DNA of 64,000 nt from JACCXE01 sp963718605 (GCA_963718605.1 OY970363.1:1178001-1242000), one strand, 5' to 3'. Numbered from the stretch's first letter, positions 9,947 to 19,328 are shown. The notes: generated by a model not told the origin, from the letters alone. Numbers and translations: made by a program.

Positions 9947-10210
9947 ATGGCGGTTATCGGCGCTGAGCTCGCTTCGTTGACCCGGCTCGAGGCCGCGGTC
10001 GCCCAGCAGCGCGCCGCGCTCGAGCAACTGCGAACGTCGCTGGCCAACCAGATCGCGGCGACGGAGTGGACCGGCCAGGCCGCCGACCGCTTTCGCGCCA
10101 CGTGGTCCGAAGAACACGAGCCCGCGTTGCGTCGCCTCGAAGCCGCGCTGCAAGAGGCGTCGGTCGAAGTGGCGCGCCGGCGCGCCGCGCTCGAAGCGGC
10201 GGGCGCGTGA
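9947..10210 (+). CDS. WXG100-like small helical protein A
   Basis: An 87-residue, almost entirely helical protein with no signal peptide. The central turn WTGQAADRF matches the W-x-G motif of WXG100/ESAT-6-type proteins, with heptad-rich helices on both sides (LEAAVAQQRAALEQLR and LRRLEAALQEASVEVARR). WXG100 proteins are normally secreted as helical-hairpin dimers by type VII systems. The stop overlaps the next start (GTGA at 10207), which suggests that A and B are made in equal amounts and pair up. No EccC-type ATPase is encoded in the window. Confidence 0.65.
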   Translation: MAVIGAELASLTRLEAAVAQQRAALEQLRTSLANQIAATEWTGQAADRFRATWSEEHEPALRRLEAALQEASVEVARRRAALEAAGA

Positions 10211-10440
10211 ACGCGGCGGCGCTGGGCGAACTGCAATCGACGGCCGCCCTGTTCGACGATCGGGCCGCCCGGTTGGAAGCTTCTGCCGACGTATTAGCGA
10301 CACGCGCGGCCACCGCGACGTGGGCGGGCCCGGCGGCGGACCGGTTCCGGTTGCTCATGGTCGAGCGGCGGAACGACTTGCGGCTCGCCGCGGCGGCGTT
10401 GCGTGACGCCGCGCACGCCATGCGGAGTGCGGCGCTGTGA
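10207..10440 (+). CDS. WXG100-like small helical protein B
   Basis: A 77-residue helical protein, probable partner of the preceding gene. WAGPAADRF is the W-x-G turn, flanked by helices (LFDDRAARLEASADVLATRA and RRNDLRLAAAALRDAAHAM). It starts at a GTG overlapping the upstream stop by 4 bases and its own stop overlaps the next GTG the same way (10437-10440). No signal peptide. The assignment rests on the motif, size and tandem arrangement. Confidence 0.6.
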   Translation: MNAAALGELQSTAALFDDRAARLEASADVLATRAATATWAGPAADRFRLLMVERRNDLRLAAAALRDAAHAMRSAAL

Positions 10441-10764
10441 CCCGCGTCGTTATCGACCCGAACGAACTCGCGGCGCTCGAGCGCGATGTGCCGCAACACG
10501 TCCTACGACGTCGCGGGCGTCGCCACCGAAGCGCAGCACCGTATGGATCACGTCGCGCAGCTCGTCGGGCCCGACGCGTTGCGTCTAACTGGCCTCGTCG
10601 ATCACGCCGTGCAGTTGTTGCATGGGGTCGCCGCACAACTCGACGACGACGCCCTCGCCGTGGCCACGCTCGGCCAACGCGGTGCGGCCGCCGACGCCCT
10701 CGGCGACCTCGCCGGAAACGAACACTCGCTACTTACACGCTTCAACACTGGGGACGAACAATGA
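10437..10764 (+). CDS. EspC-like helical protein, one frameshift
   Basis: A helical protein of about 108 residues. The first 15 codons (VTRVVIDPNELAALE) and the rest (MCRNTSYDVAGVATEAQHRMD...) are in different frames; one surplus base at about 10481-10485 joins them as ...LAALEAMCRNTSYDV. The opening DPNEL and the helical body recall EspC/DUF2580-type proteins that accompany WXG100 pairs in ESX loci; this likeness is weak. It is coupled to both neighbours by GTGA and ATGA overlaps. Confidence 0.45.
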
Positions 10765-11606
10765 CCGCACTACGCGCTACCGCCATCGACGAGTTGTGCC
10801 ACACGCTGGGGTTACGCACGCCCATCGGCGTCATGGCCGGCCTCCACTTCGATTCCGACCACCCCACTGTTTCCTCCAGTACGTACAGGGATAGTGGAGC
10901 TACGCCGGAAGCGGTTGGGGCGGCGCGGTTCACGGACGAGCAGCTCACCGCGCTGGGCGTGTTGAGCCAACCGGACGCAATTGCGATCGTCACACAGTGG
11001 CCGGCGCCGCAGCCGTTCAGTCCGGCGGTGCCGGTCGTGCACGTGCTCGCGACGCGCGGCCCGTGGTTGGCCGAGCACGTGATCGAAGGCGACGCCCATC
11101 ACCTGCACGCGGCCGACGCCAACAACGCCGCGCTGCTCTTGCTCGATCGGTGCGGCTTCGTCGAACCGTCGGTCACCCACGCGTCACCGCCCTCGATCAT
11201 CAACGTCACGCTGCACACCTACCGCCGCATGACCGAACTGGTGAAGGCGGGCGACGCGCAACGGGCGCGGGCCGCACTCGTGGCCGAAGGCGCCAACGCC
11301 GGCGACGCCGACGAGTTGGTCGCCGCGGCGCGGGCGGGCCGCGTCGAGGTCGCGGGGCTGGGCGCGGACGGGCACCGCTTCGTCGGGTGCGACCTGGCGG
11401 TCGCGGGCGACGCCACGACGGGACGCTGGATCGTCCCGTCGACGCAGCATGTCGACGCCGTGCCCAAGCACGCATTCCGCCACCCGTCCTTCGGTGGGCT
11501 GGCCGCGTTCGGCGCGCCATCGGGCAACCTGCGTGTGCTGATCGAAAGCGTCGGCACCGACGCCCTGCAGGACGAATTGGCCCTCATTTTCGGCACCATC
11601 GACTGA
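10761..11606 (+). CDS. Unknown protein, possibly EspG-like
   Basis: A 281-residue cytosolic protein of unrecognised family. It has no signal peptide or membrane segment and mixes alpha and beta stretches. The order (WXG100, WXG100, EspC-like, this gene) and a late GRWIVPSTQ segment are compatible with an EspG-type secretion chaperone, but I see no decisive motif. It starts with ATGA overlapping the upstream stop and ends 25 bases before the first ABC exporter, so all six genes are probably one transcript. Confidence 0.4.
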   Translation: MTALRATAIDELCHTLGLRTPIGVMAGLHFDSDHPTVSSSTYRDSGATPEAVGAARFTDEQLTALGVLSQPDAIAIVTQWPAPQPFSPAVPVVHVLATRGPWLAEHVIEGDAHHLHAADANNAALLLLDRCGFVEPSVTHASPPSIINVTLHTYRRMTELVKAGDAQRARAALVAEGANAGDADELVAAARAGRVEVAGLGADGHRFVGCDLAVAGDATTGRWIVPSTQHVDAVPKHAFRHPSFGGLAAFGAPSGNLRVLIESVGTDALQDELALIFGTID

Positions 11607-11631
11607 CACACCCCTGGCGTAGCTTTGGGCC

Positions 11632-13455
11632 GTGCTCGAGCGCGTCCGCAAGTCGGCGGAATACCAGTTTCTGATCCTGTTGACCCGGGTCGACGCCGCG
11701 CTGGGCGCCGGTTGGTGGGCGCTGATCCTCGTGCGGGCAGTGCTGCCGGCCGCCTTTGCGCTGTCGATGGGTTCGCTCATCACCGCAGTGCAGGACGGGC
11801 AACCGGTCGGCGCCTCGCTCTATGCGGTCGGCGCCTTGTTCATCGCCATGCAGACGCTGCCGCCGATTCACTCGGCGATCTCGTCCAACTTGGCCGCGAA
11901 GACCACGACACACCTCCACGACCTGCTGCTCGAAGCTGCGCTGGTTCCGGCCGGCATTGCCCACCTCGAACGCACCGAACTCAACGACCGCATGGCGCAG
12001 GCGCGCGACTTCGACCTCGCGATCACCGGTCCACCGCTGTCCGCCTCGCTGCCGCGCATCGCCGACGGCTTCGTCGAAGTTGGCGGCGGCATCGGGCTGG
12101 CGTGCCTGCTGTTCGGCTACCGCTGGTGGGCACCGTTCCTGGCCGGCGTCGGCTGGCTGTGGAGCCACCGGCTGCTGCGTAAAAGCTCGGTGTGGAAGGC
12201 GTGGGAAGACCCGACCGTCGTCGACGAGATGCGCCACGTGAATTACGCGTACAACCTCGCGGTCCGCGCGCCGGCCGCCAAAGAGATCCGTCTGTTCGGC
12301 CTCGCCGACTGGACCGTCGACCGTTACTTCACTCGCCGCAAGCGCATGGTCGAGCTCACGATCAAGGCGCGCTCGCTGAAGAAGACGCCGATCACGCTGG
12401 CAGTGGCCGCGATCGTGGGCGGCAACGTCGCGTTGTTCTGGTCGATCGCGCGCGACGCGTCGGCCCATCACATCGCCATCGGTTCGGTCACCGTCTTCGC
12501 GCAGGCCGCGCTCGGCGCCAGTGCGCTCGCGTTCGGCGAAGTCGACTGGTGGTTCCGGCAGGGCTCGCAGTCCGTGCCGGTGGTGCTCGACCTCGTCGAC
12601 GAAATGCGCAACACCGACGTCGTCCCGATGACGGCCGGGGCACCGGTCAACCACGCGCCGAAAGACGCGATCACTTTCGACAACGTCACGTTCGCGTACA
12701 AGGACGGGCCGAAGATCTTCGACGGCCTCACGCTGTCGATCCCCGCAGGCAAGTCGATCGCCGTCGTCGGGCAGAACGGCGCCGGCAAGACCACGCTGGC
12801 CAAGCTCCTCTGCCGTCTGTACGACCCGACGGAGGGCGCGATCCGGGTCGACGGCACCGACCTGCGCGACCTCGACCTGCCCGAGTGGCGACTGAACCTC
12901 GCCGCGGTGTTCCAGGACTACATCCGGTACGAACTGCCGCTGGCGGACAATGTCGCGCCCAACGGGGGTTCGGTCGAACTGGTCGCCGAGGCGCTGCGCC
13001 AAGCCGGTGCCGATGAACTCGCCGACCAAGAGACCGTGCTGTCGCGTGCCTACGGGGGCGGCACCGACCTGTCGGGCGGACAGTGGCAGCGCGTCGCGCT
13101 TGCCCGCGCGTTGTTCGCCGTAAACGCGGGCGCCGGCGTCGTGTTGCTCGACGAGCCGACCGCGCAACTCGACGTGCGGGGCGAAGCCGAGATCTTCGAC
13201 CGCATCCTGCAGGCCACGAAGGGCCGCACCACGATTCTCATTTCGCACCGCTTCGCCACGGTCCGCCACGCCGACCTGATTTGCGTGCTCGAACACGGCA
13301 AGGTGATCGAGCTCGGCACGCACGACGAGCTGATCGCGCACGGCGGCCGCTACCGCACCATGTTCGACCTTCAGGCGGCGCGCTTCGAAGAGGACGGCTT
13401 CACCGGCGACCCCGATGAGGCCACAGACGAAGCAGACGAGGAGGTGCACGCCTAA
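11632..13455 (+). CDS. ABC exporter half-transporter, permease-ATPase 1
   Basis: A 607-residue subfamily-B type exporter half. Transmembrane helices lie within about residues 20-320. The nucleotide-binding domain has Walker A GQNGAGKTT (about 381-389), signature LSGGQ (in DLSGGQWQR), Walker B VVLLDEPTAQLD and the switch histidine in LISHRFATV. All catalytic motifs are canonical. It starts at a GTG and overlaps the next exporter gene by one base (TAATG), so the two should form a heterodimer. The cargo is not known; no peptidase domain is present. Confidence 0.85.
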   Translation: MLERVRKSAEYQFLILLTRVDAALGAGWWALILVRAVLPAAFALSMGSLITAVQDGQPVGASLYAVGALFIAMQTLPPIHSAISSNLAAKTTTHLHDLLLEAALVPAGIAHLERTELNDRMAQARDFDLAITGPPLSASLPRIADGFVEVGGGIGLACLLFGYRWWAPFLAGVGWLWSHRLLRKSSVWKAWEDPTVVDEMRHVNYAYNLAVRAPAAKEIRLFGLADWTVDRYFTRRKRMVELTIKARSLKKTPITLAVAAIVGGNVALFWSIARDASAHHIAIGSVTVFAQAALGASALAFGEVDWWFRQGSQSVPVVLDLVDEMRNTDVVPMTAGAPVNHAPKDAITFDNVTFAYKDGPKIFDGLTLSIPAGKSIAVVGQNGAGKTTLAKLLCRLYDPTEGAIRVDGTDLRDLDLPEWRLNLAAVFQDYIRYELPLADNVAPNGGSVELVAEALRQAGADELADQETVLSRAYGGGTDLSGGQWQRVALARALFAVNAGAGVVLLDEPTAQLDVRGEAEIFDRILQATKGRTTILISHRFATVRHADLICVLEHGKVIELGTHDELIAHGGRYRTMFDLQAARFEEDGFTGDPDEATDEADEEVHA

Positions 13456-15260
13456 TGCGCGGCCTGCCGCCTCCTACCGAGGACAAAGACCTGCCGTCGA
13501 TGCCAGCGGCGTTGCTGCACTCGCTGAAGTTCGCGTACCAAGCCCAGCCCATGTTGCTGGTGCTGTCGTTCGGGCTGACGCTCGGCGGTCTCATCCCCGA
13601 AGCGCTCTCGGCGTTGTGGCTGCGGATGTTGCTGCACGGCATCAGTTCGTCCAACGACAGCGCCACGCTCGCCGCCGCCATCGGCCTCGCCCTCACCGGC
13701 GGCACCGGCTGGCTGCTGCGCACGGTCGGGTCGCGGTTCACCGCGATCTTCAGCGACCGCATCGCCCTCGCCGTGGAAACCCACGTCGCCCAACTCCAGG
13801 CGAGCGTGTCCACCATCGAGCACCACGAGCGGTCCGACTACCTCGACCGGCTCCAGATCCTGCACGACCACTCGTTCCTGCTGAACCACGTCTACCCGTC
13901 GCTGATGCAGTACATCGGCTCGGCGGCGCGCCTCGCTATCACCGTTGTGTTGCTGATGTCGATCAACCCGGTGCTCGGTTTGCTCGTGTTGTTCGCGGTA
14001 CCGACGGTCACCGTGTCCACCCGGCGCGCCGGCGTCGAGCGGCGCACCGAAGAGCGGGCGGCTTCCAGCGTGCGGCTGGCCCGGCACTTCTTTGAACTCG
14101 GCACCACGCCCAGCGCCGCGAAAGAGCTTCGCGTGTCGTCGGCCGAAAAGACCATCGCGTCGCGTCGCCGCGAAGCGTTCCTCGTCGGTTACAAACGCAT
14201 CGCGCACGCGCGTTGGATCACGGCGTGGCTCAACGCCGGCGCGTGGCTTCTGTTCGGCGCCGCGTACGTGGCGGCCGTGTCCTTCGTGGCGCACCGGCCC
14301 AACCCCAACGCGGGCGACGTCGTGCTCACGCTCGCGGCGGGCGCCGCGTTGTCGCGCTACCTCGGCCAGACCGTCGGCCAGACCGAGTTCCTGCGTTGGA
14401 ACATCGAAGCAGCGCAGCGTCTGCTGTGGCTCGAGATGTACGTGGCGTCGCGCACCGGCGTGAACGAAGGCGACGCACCGCTCACGATCGCGCATGACAT
14501 CCGGTTCGAGAACGTGTCGTTCAAGTACCCCGCGACGGACACGCTCGTGCTGCAAGACATCAACCTCACGTTGCCCGCCGGTTCGGTGGTCGCGATCGTC
14601 GGCGAGAACGGCGCCGGCAAGTCGACGCTGACCAAGTTGTTGTGCCGCCTCTATGACCCGACCGCAGGACGCATCACGGTGGACGGGGTGGACTTGGCCA
14701 CGATCGACCCCGGCTCGTGGCGCGAGCGCCTCGGCGGCGCATTCCAGGACTTCTTCCGCTTCGAGTTCCTCGCCGCCAACAGCGTCGGCCTCGGCGACCT
14801 GCCCCGCATCGACGAACGCCCGGCCGTCGCAACCGCGGTGAGTCGCGGCGGCGCCGACGACGTCATCGAAAAACTGAGCGAAGGCCTTGAAACCCAGCTC
14901 GGCCCGTCATGGCAAAACGGCAAGGACCTCAGCTTCGGGCAGTGGCAGAAGGTGGCGGTGGCGCGCGGGTTCATGCGCGACCGTCCGCTGTTGTGCGTGC
15001 TCGACGAGCCGACGGCTGCCCTCGACGCCGAAACCGAACACACCCTCTTCGAGCGCTTCGCCGAGTCGTCGCGCGCTGCGGCCAACGACGGGCGCATCAC
15101 CGTGCTGGTGTCGCACCGCTTCTCGACGGTACGCATGGCCGACCTCATCGTCGTGCTCGACGGGTCCAAGATCGCCGAGGTCGGCACGCACGACACCCTC
15201 ATGGCCAACCAGGGCCTCTACTCCGAGCTTTACGGCATTCAGGCGGCCGGATACCGCTAA
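13455..15260 (+). CDS. ABC exporter half-transporter, permease-ATPase 2
   Basis: A 601-residue partner of the preceding exporter half. Transmembrane helices fall in about residues 30-300. Walker A is GENGAGKST, Walker B LLCVLDEPTAALD, and the switch histidine is in LVSHRFSTV. The signature is LSFGQ instead of LSGGQ, so the dimer may have one canonical and one altered ATP site, as in many heterodimeric exporters. It lies directly downstream of the WXG100-like genes and first exporter half. Confidence 0.85.
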   Translation: MRGLPPPTEDKDLPSMPAALLHSLKFAYQAQPMLLVLSFGLTLGGLIPEALSALWLRMLLHGISSSNDSATLAAAIGLALTGGTGWLLRTVGSRFTAIFSDRIALAVETHVAQLQASVSTIEHHERSDYLDRLQILHDHSFLLNHVYPSLMQYIGSAARLAITVVLLMSINPVLGLLVLFAVPTVTVSTRRAGVERRTEERAASSVRLARHFFELGTTPSAAKELRVSSAEKTIASRRREAFLVGYKRIAHARWITAWLNAGAWLLFGAAYVAAVSFVAHRPNPNAGDVVLTLAAGAALSRYLGQTVGQTEFLRWNIEAAQRLLWLEMYVASRTGVNEGDAPLTIAHDIRFENVSFKYPATDTLVLQDINLTLPAGSVVAIVGENGAGKSTLTKLLCRLYDPTAGRITVDGVDLATIDPGSWRERLGGAFQDFFRFEFLAANSVGLGDLPRIDERPAVATAVSRGGADDVIEKLSEGLETQLGPSWQNGKDLSFGQWQKVAVARGFMRDRPLLCVLDEPTAALDAETEHTLFERFAESSRAAANDGRITVLVSHRFSTVRMADLIVVLDGSKIAEVGTHDTLMANQGLYSELYGIQAAGYR

Positions 15261-15365
15261 AAGCAGGTCAAAGTGGTCGCGGCGTCGAAAGCTACGTGTG
15301 CCTGCCGTCACATCGACGGTCTTTAGGTACTGTCACAATTCCGGCGGGACAAACAGGGGACACGA

Positions 15366-16121
15366 ATGAAATTCCGTACGTTTATTACTGGCGCGCTTGC
15401 TATCGCGCTCGCAGGAGCAGGCGCGGTGGTTACGACCGCACACGCCGCTGATCCGGTTCCCGATGCCGATGTTGGCGGCGGGGTGGCCGGCCTCCAAGCG
15501 ACCATCCACGTCGAGTCGCACACGCTGCTTCAGCCCGTCGTCCACGAGGACTATGCCGAGTACACCGTGGTGCAAGGACGGGCCGTGCTGGGCGTAAACG
15601 GCGGCAGGCGAGAGGCCAGCATCGTCAACAAGACCGTCGGCCCCGTCAAGGTGAAGGCCCTTTCCGGGATCATCAGCGGTAACCGCCGCGGCACGCCGTA
15701 TGCCACCGCGCAGACGGTGCTCACCGGCATCGACATTTCCGGCACCAAGATCGGCGTGCTCGACACGACCTGCATCTGGGACGAGGCGGGCGGCCCTCGC
15801 GGCGCCGTCACCGTCACCGACGCGAACGGCAACGCCAACAAGCCGGCGCCGAACTCCGAGACCGTTATCCCGGGCCTCGGCACGCTCGTGTTGAACGAGC
15901 AGCACATCGAGAGCCACTACATCCGCGACAACCATGCACCGGACCCACTGTTTCCGTACCGGTTCATGCAGGTGATCTACGTCTACGGGGCGCACCTCTA
16001 CCTCGAGGCTGACGCCGAAGAGATCTGGGGCACGACGGACGTCATTCTTGGCTTCACCAGTTGTGACCCGGTCAAGCTGCCGAGCCTCAGCGGCTTGAAG
16101 CTTGGGACGACGTCGACCTAG
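15366..16121 (+). CDS. Secreted choice-of-anchor-like protein
   Basis: A 251-residue exported protein with a clear signal peptide (residues 1-28, ending TTAHA). The mature part is beta-rich and contains the segments TTCIWDEAGGPRGAVTV and GLGTLVLNEQ, which resemble the choice-of-anchor P family of actinobacterial secreted proteins. No sortase motif or C-terminal helix is seen. AGGGGA is 5 bases before the ATG. It ends 14 bases before the possible GTG start of the next gene, where a strong hairpin lies. The function is unknown. Confidence 0.6.
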   Translation: MKFRTFITGALAIALAGAGAVVTTAHAADPVPDADVGGGVAGLQATIHVESHTLLQPVVHEDYAEYTVVQGRAVLGVNGGRREASIVNKTVGPVKVKALSGIISGNRRGTPYATAQTVLTGIDISGTKIGVLDTTCIWDEAGGPRGAVTVTDANGNANKPAPNSETVIPGLGTLVLNEQHIESHYIRDNHAPDPLFPYRFMQVIYVYGAHLYLEADAEEIWGTTDVILGFTSCDPVKLPSLSGLKLGTTST

Positions 16122-16135
16122 ATAAGAATTCGTCA

Positions 16136-18697
16136 GTGGCCCCCGACGCGAGCGAAGCGAATCCGCTTCCTACGTCGGGGGCTTTGACATTTCTGTTCAC
16201 AGACATCGAAGGCTCGACGCGCAAAGCGCACGAGCTCGGCGACAACTGGTTCGAAGTTCTCCAAGCGCACCATGACGTCCTGCGGCCGGTCTTCGCCGCA
16301 CACGGCGGCGCCGAAGTCAGTACGGCGGGCGACTCGTTCTTCCTCGTCTTCGAGGACGCCGCACGGGCGATCGAGGCCTCGGTCGCCATGCAGCGTGCGA
16401 TCGCCGCGCACGACTGGACGCCGAGCCCGGCCGTCAAAGTCCGCATGGGCATGCACACCGGCCTCGCCCGGTTCCGGGACAACGACTACGCGGGCCTAAC
16501 CGTGCACGCGGCGTCGCGCGTGGAATCGGCGGCCGCCGGAGCGCAGGTGCTGATTACCCAGGCCACGCTCGACGCGGCGGAAGCGACGCTCAGCCCCGAT
16601 ATCGGCGTGCTCGACCTCGGCTTCCACCGCTTGAAGGACCTGCCGTCCGAGCTACGGATCTACCAGGTCACCGCGGACGGGCTCGAGCGCGAATTCCCGT
16701 TGGTGCGCGGCATCGACGTGGTGCGCAACAACGTGCCGGTCCCGCCGTCGAGCTTCATCGGGCGCACCACGATCCTGACCCGCCTGCACCAGATGCTTGA
16801 CGAGGACCGGCTCGTCACCATCGTCGGGCCGGGCGGCACCGGCAAGACCCGCGTGTCGCTGCGCCTCGCCAGCGAGCGGCTGCACCGCCACGCCGACGGG
16901 GTCTGGTTCGTGGAACTCGACGCCGCCCAAGACGAAGTCGGCGTGGTCAACGCCTTCGCGTCGGTGCTCGGTGTGCGAGAAGAACGCGATCGCGCGCTGC
17001 TCGACACCGTCGTCGAATACGTGCGCGACACCAACGTGCTGTTTGTGATCGACAACTGTGAACACGTCATCGACCACGTCGCGCACGTCGTCGAACAGAT
17101 CCTGCGCAGCGGACCCGCCGTCCGCGTGCTCGCCACGAGTCGTGAAGCGATCGAGATCGCCGGCGAACGCACCTGGCCGCTGGCACCACTTGCCATCGAT
17201 GACGACGACCCCGCGGCGAGCGAGGCCGTACAATTGCTCGTCGACCGCGTCGGCCGCGTGTTGCCGGACTTCGAACTCACCGTTGACCTCGTCCCGTTCG
17301 CCGCCACGATCGCGCGCCGGCTCGACGGCCTCCCGCTCGCGCTCGAACTGGCCGCGGCGAGCGCGTCGATGCTGCAACTGGACGAAATCGCGCAGCAGCT
17401 CGACGACCGCTTCGAGTTGCTCACACGCGGGAGCCGAACCGCACTCGATCGCCAGAAGACACTTTGGGGCGCGATCGATTGGAGCTACGGACTGCTCGAC
17501 GACGACCAACGCAGAGTGTTTCGGCGCCTGGGGGTATTCCCCGCCGCGTTCGACTTCGGCTTGGCCGACGCGGTGTGCGGCGACGATGAGACCGACGTGG
17601 GCGAGGCCCTGACGGTTCTCATGCGGAAGTCTCTCGTGACCGAGGCCGCCTCGACCCGGCTGCGGTTGCTCGAATCGATTCGGGCCTACGCCCGCGAACG
17701 GTTGACCGAGCAGGCTGAACTCGACGAGTTCGCCGAGCGCCACGCGCGCCACTTCGTCGACAGCCTCAGCGGCGACGACATCCCGGACCCGGAGTGGGTC
17801 GACACGATCCACGAAGACCTGGCCGCCGCGTTGCGATGGGGCGCTGAGCACGACCCCGATGTGCAGCTCCGCGCGTTTATCGAGCTGCAGCCGTTCTGGC
17901 TCCGCAAGGGCCGGTGGACCGAGGGACGCGACATGAGCAAAGCGGTGCTCGACGCGACGAGTGACGTGATGACGCCAGCCCGCTGGAGTGCGCTCGGACG
18001 CGCTGGGGAGCTCGCATCGAGCCAAGGCGACATGGCATCGGCGCGCGCGTACTACGAGCAGGCGATCGAGGCCGCCGCCGCGGTAGGCGGACCCGAGATG
18101 GAACAGCTCGCGCTTGGCGACCTCGGCGACATCGCAGTGAGCGAGGGCGACTACGAGACGGCCGAAGCCATGTACCGACGCGCGCTTGAGGCGGCGCGTG
18201 CGGTCGGCAAGTCGCAAGCGGTGGCCCTGTGTCTTTCACACCTCGCGCACATCGCCAGCCTGAGCGGCGACCTGGACCGCGGGTGGGCAGACGGCATTGA
18301 AGCGCTCGATGCTGCCCGGGCTCTCGAGTGGGTCGATCTCGAGATGTCGATGTATGCGGTGGTGGGCGACATCGCGCGGCAACGCGGCGACCTCGACAGT
18401 GCCCGCAGCATTCAGGCCGACGCGATGAGCATGTCACGCAAGCACGGGAACCAACAGTCGCTGCTGTACGCCCTGTTCGGGCTCGCTCAAGTGGAAATCG
18501 ACGCCGGCGAGTTTGCGGTGGCCGCTCCACTCCTGCGCGACGCGCTCCTCCTCGGCAAAGAGTTGGGCGCAGAAGAGGACATCAACGAAAGCCTCGTCGC
18601 GGTTAGCCGCCTAGCTGGCGCGCTGGGTAAGCCGGCAACATTCGAGTCTGTCGAGACGGCAGTCGAGTTCCTCGAAGGCGTTACGCCTGACGAATGA
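16136..18697 (+). CDS. Cyclase-domain/NB-ARC-like ATPase/TPR regulator
   Basis: A large cytosolic signalling protein of up to 853 residues. It begins with a class III nucleotide cyclase domain (about 15-185: FLFTDIEGST with metal Asp23, TAGDSFFLVF with Asp66, HAASRVE). The purine-specifying Lys is replaced, as is common in this architecture, so catalysis is uncertain. An AfsR/MalT-type STAND ATPase follows (Walker A GPGGTGKTR at 231-239; LFVIDNCEH Walker B), then TPR-like repeats from about 590. A hairpin covers 16140-16181, so translation may start at the TTG at 16184 (LTFLFTDIEGST). It overlaps the convergent sod gene by 17 bases. Confidence 0.85.
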   Translation: MAPDASEANPLPTSGALTFLFTDIEGSTRKAHELGDNWFEVLQAHHDVLRPVFAAHGGAEVSTAGDSFFLVFEDAARAIEASVAMQRAIAAHDWTPSPAVKVRMGMHTGLARFRDNDYAGLTVHAASRVESAAAGAQVLITQATLDAAEATLSPDIGVLDLGFHRLKDLPSELRIYQVTADGLEREFPLVRGIDVVRNNVPVPPSSFIGRTTILTRLHQMLDEDRLVTIVGPGGTGKTRVSLRLASERLHRHADGVWFVELDAAQDEVGVVNAFASVLGVREERDRALLDTVVEYVRDTNVLFVIDNCEHVIDHVAHVVEQILRSGPAVRVLATSREAIEIAGERTWPLAPLAIDDDDPAASEAVQLLVDRVGRVLPDFELTVDLVPFAATIARRLDGLPLALELAAASASMLQLDEIAQQLDDRFELLTRGSRTALDRQKTLWGAIDWSYGLLDDDQRRVFRRLGVFPAAFDFGLADAVCGDDETDVGEALTVLMRKSLVTEAASTRLRLLESIRAYARERLTEQAELDEFAERHARHFVDSLSGDDIPDPEWVDTIHEDLAAALRWGAEHDPDVQLRAFIELQPFWLRKGRWTEGRDMSKAVLDATSDVMTPARWSALGRAGELASSQGDMASARAYYEQAIEAAAAVGGPEMEQLALGDLGDIAVSEGDYETAEAMYRRALEAARAVGKSQAVALCLSHLAHIASLSGDLDRGWADGIEALDAARALEWVDLEMSMYAVVGDIARQRGDLDSARSIQADAMSMSRKHGNQQSLLYALFGLAQVEIDAGEFAVAAPLLRDALLLGKELGAEEDINESLVAVSRLAGALGKPATFESVETAVEFLEGVTPDE
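16140..16181 (+). terminator. GC-rich hairpin at start of cyclase gene
   Basis: CCCCCGACG (16140-16148) pairs with CGTCGGGGG (16173-16181); inside, GAAGCG (16154-16159) pairs with CGCTTC (16164-16169) around an AATC tetraloop. CTTTGACATTT follows. The position 19 bases after the secreted-protein stop fits a terminator or attenuator for that gene. If the cyclase protein starts at the GTG at 16136, the hairpin encodes its first 15 residues. Confidence 0.6.
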
Positions 18698-19307
18698 GTT
18701 CGGCGGTGCGGGCCGCTTCGAAGCGCGTTTCCACGTCGCCCCAATTCACGACATTCCACACTGCGTCGAAGAACTCGGTCTTGCGGTTCTCGTACTGCAG
18801 GTAATACGCGTGCTCCCAGGCGTCGATCGCTAACAACGGGATCGTGCCTTGGCCGTGGTTGCCCTGGTGGTCATGCACCTGCTGCACGATCAGTCGACGT
18901 GCGATTGGTTCCCACGACGCGAGCGCCCAGCCCGCGCCCTGCACCGTGGCCGCGGCCTCGTTCATCTGCTTCTGGAAGTGATCGAAGCCACCGAACGTGT
19001 CGGTGAGTGCGGTAGCTAGTGCGCCGTGGGGTTCGCCGCCACCGTCGGGCGACAGGTTCGTCCAGAAGATCGAGTGCAGCACGTGGCCCGACACATTGAA
19101 CGCGAGGTTCTTCTCAAGCATCGCAATGGCGGCGAAGTCCCCCGTCGCCCGCACGTCGGCCAGCTTCTCGAGCGTGGTGTTCGCGCCCTTCACGTACGCG
19201 GCGTGATGTTTGTCGTGGTGGAGTTCCATGATCCGCGCGTCAATGTGCGGCGCCAGAGCGGAGTAGTCGTACGGCAGGTCGGGCAGGGTGTAAATCTCAT
19301 TCGGCAT
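18681..19307 (-). CDS. sodA: Superoxide dismutase, Fe/Mn family
   Basis: A 208-residue superoxide dismutase converting superoxide to H2O2 and O2 in the cytosol. Metal ligands by alignment are His30 (ELHHDKHH), His78 (GHVLHSIFW), Asp162 and His166 (AIDAWEHAYYLQY). Length and motifs are full. Fe versus Mn preference cannot be fixed from sequence. It is the last gene of a probable yceI-pirin-sod unit, 21 bases after the pirin gene, so it may be under the divergent MarR regulator. The symbol sodA is used loosely. Confidence 0.93.
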   Translation of the reverse strand: MPNEIYTLPDLPYDYSALAPHIDARIMELHHDKHHAAYVKGANTTLEKLADVRATGDFAAIAMLEKNLAFNVSGHVLHSIFWTNLSPDGGGEPHGALATALTDTFGGFDHFQKQMNEAAATVQGAGWALASWEPIARRLIVQQVHDHQGNHGQGTIPLLAIDAWEHAYYLQYENRKTEFFDAVWNVVNWGDVETRFEAARTAELIRQA

Positions 19308-19328
19308 ACCTAGGCCGTACCCGATCGG

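Noticed and set aside
11584..13449. A 621-codon open frame on the minus strand, antisense to the first ABC exporter half
   Set aside because: It mirrors the codon periodicity of the real gene in high-GC DNA, shows Arg/Val/Asp-rich low-information sequence and no domain, and the plus-strand protein has complete ABC motifs.
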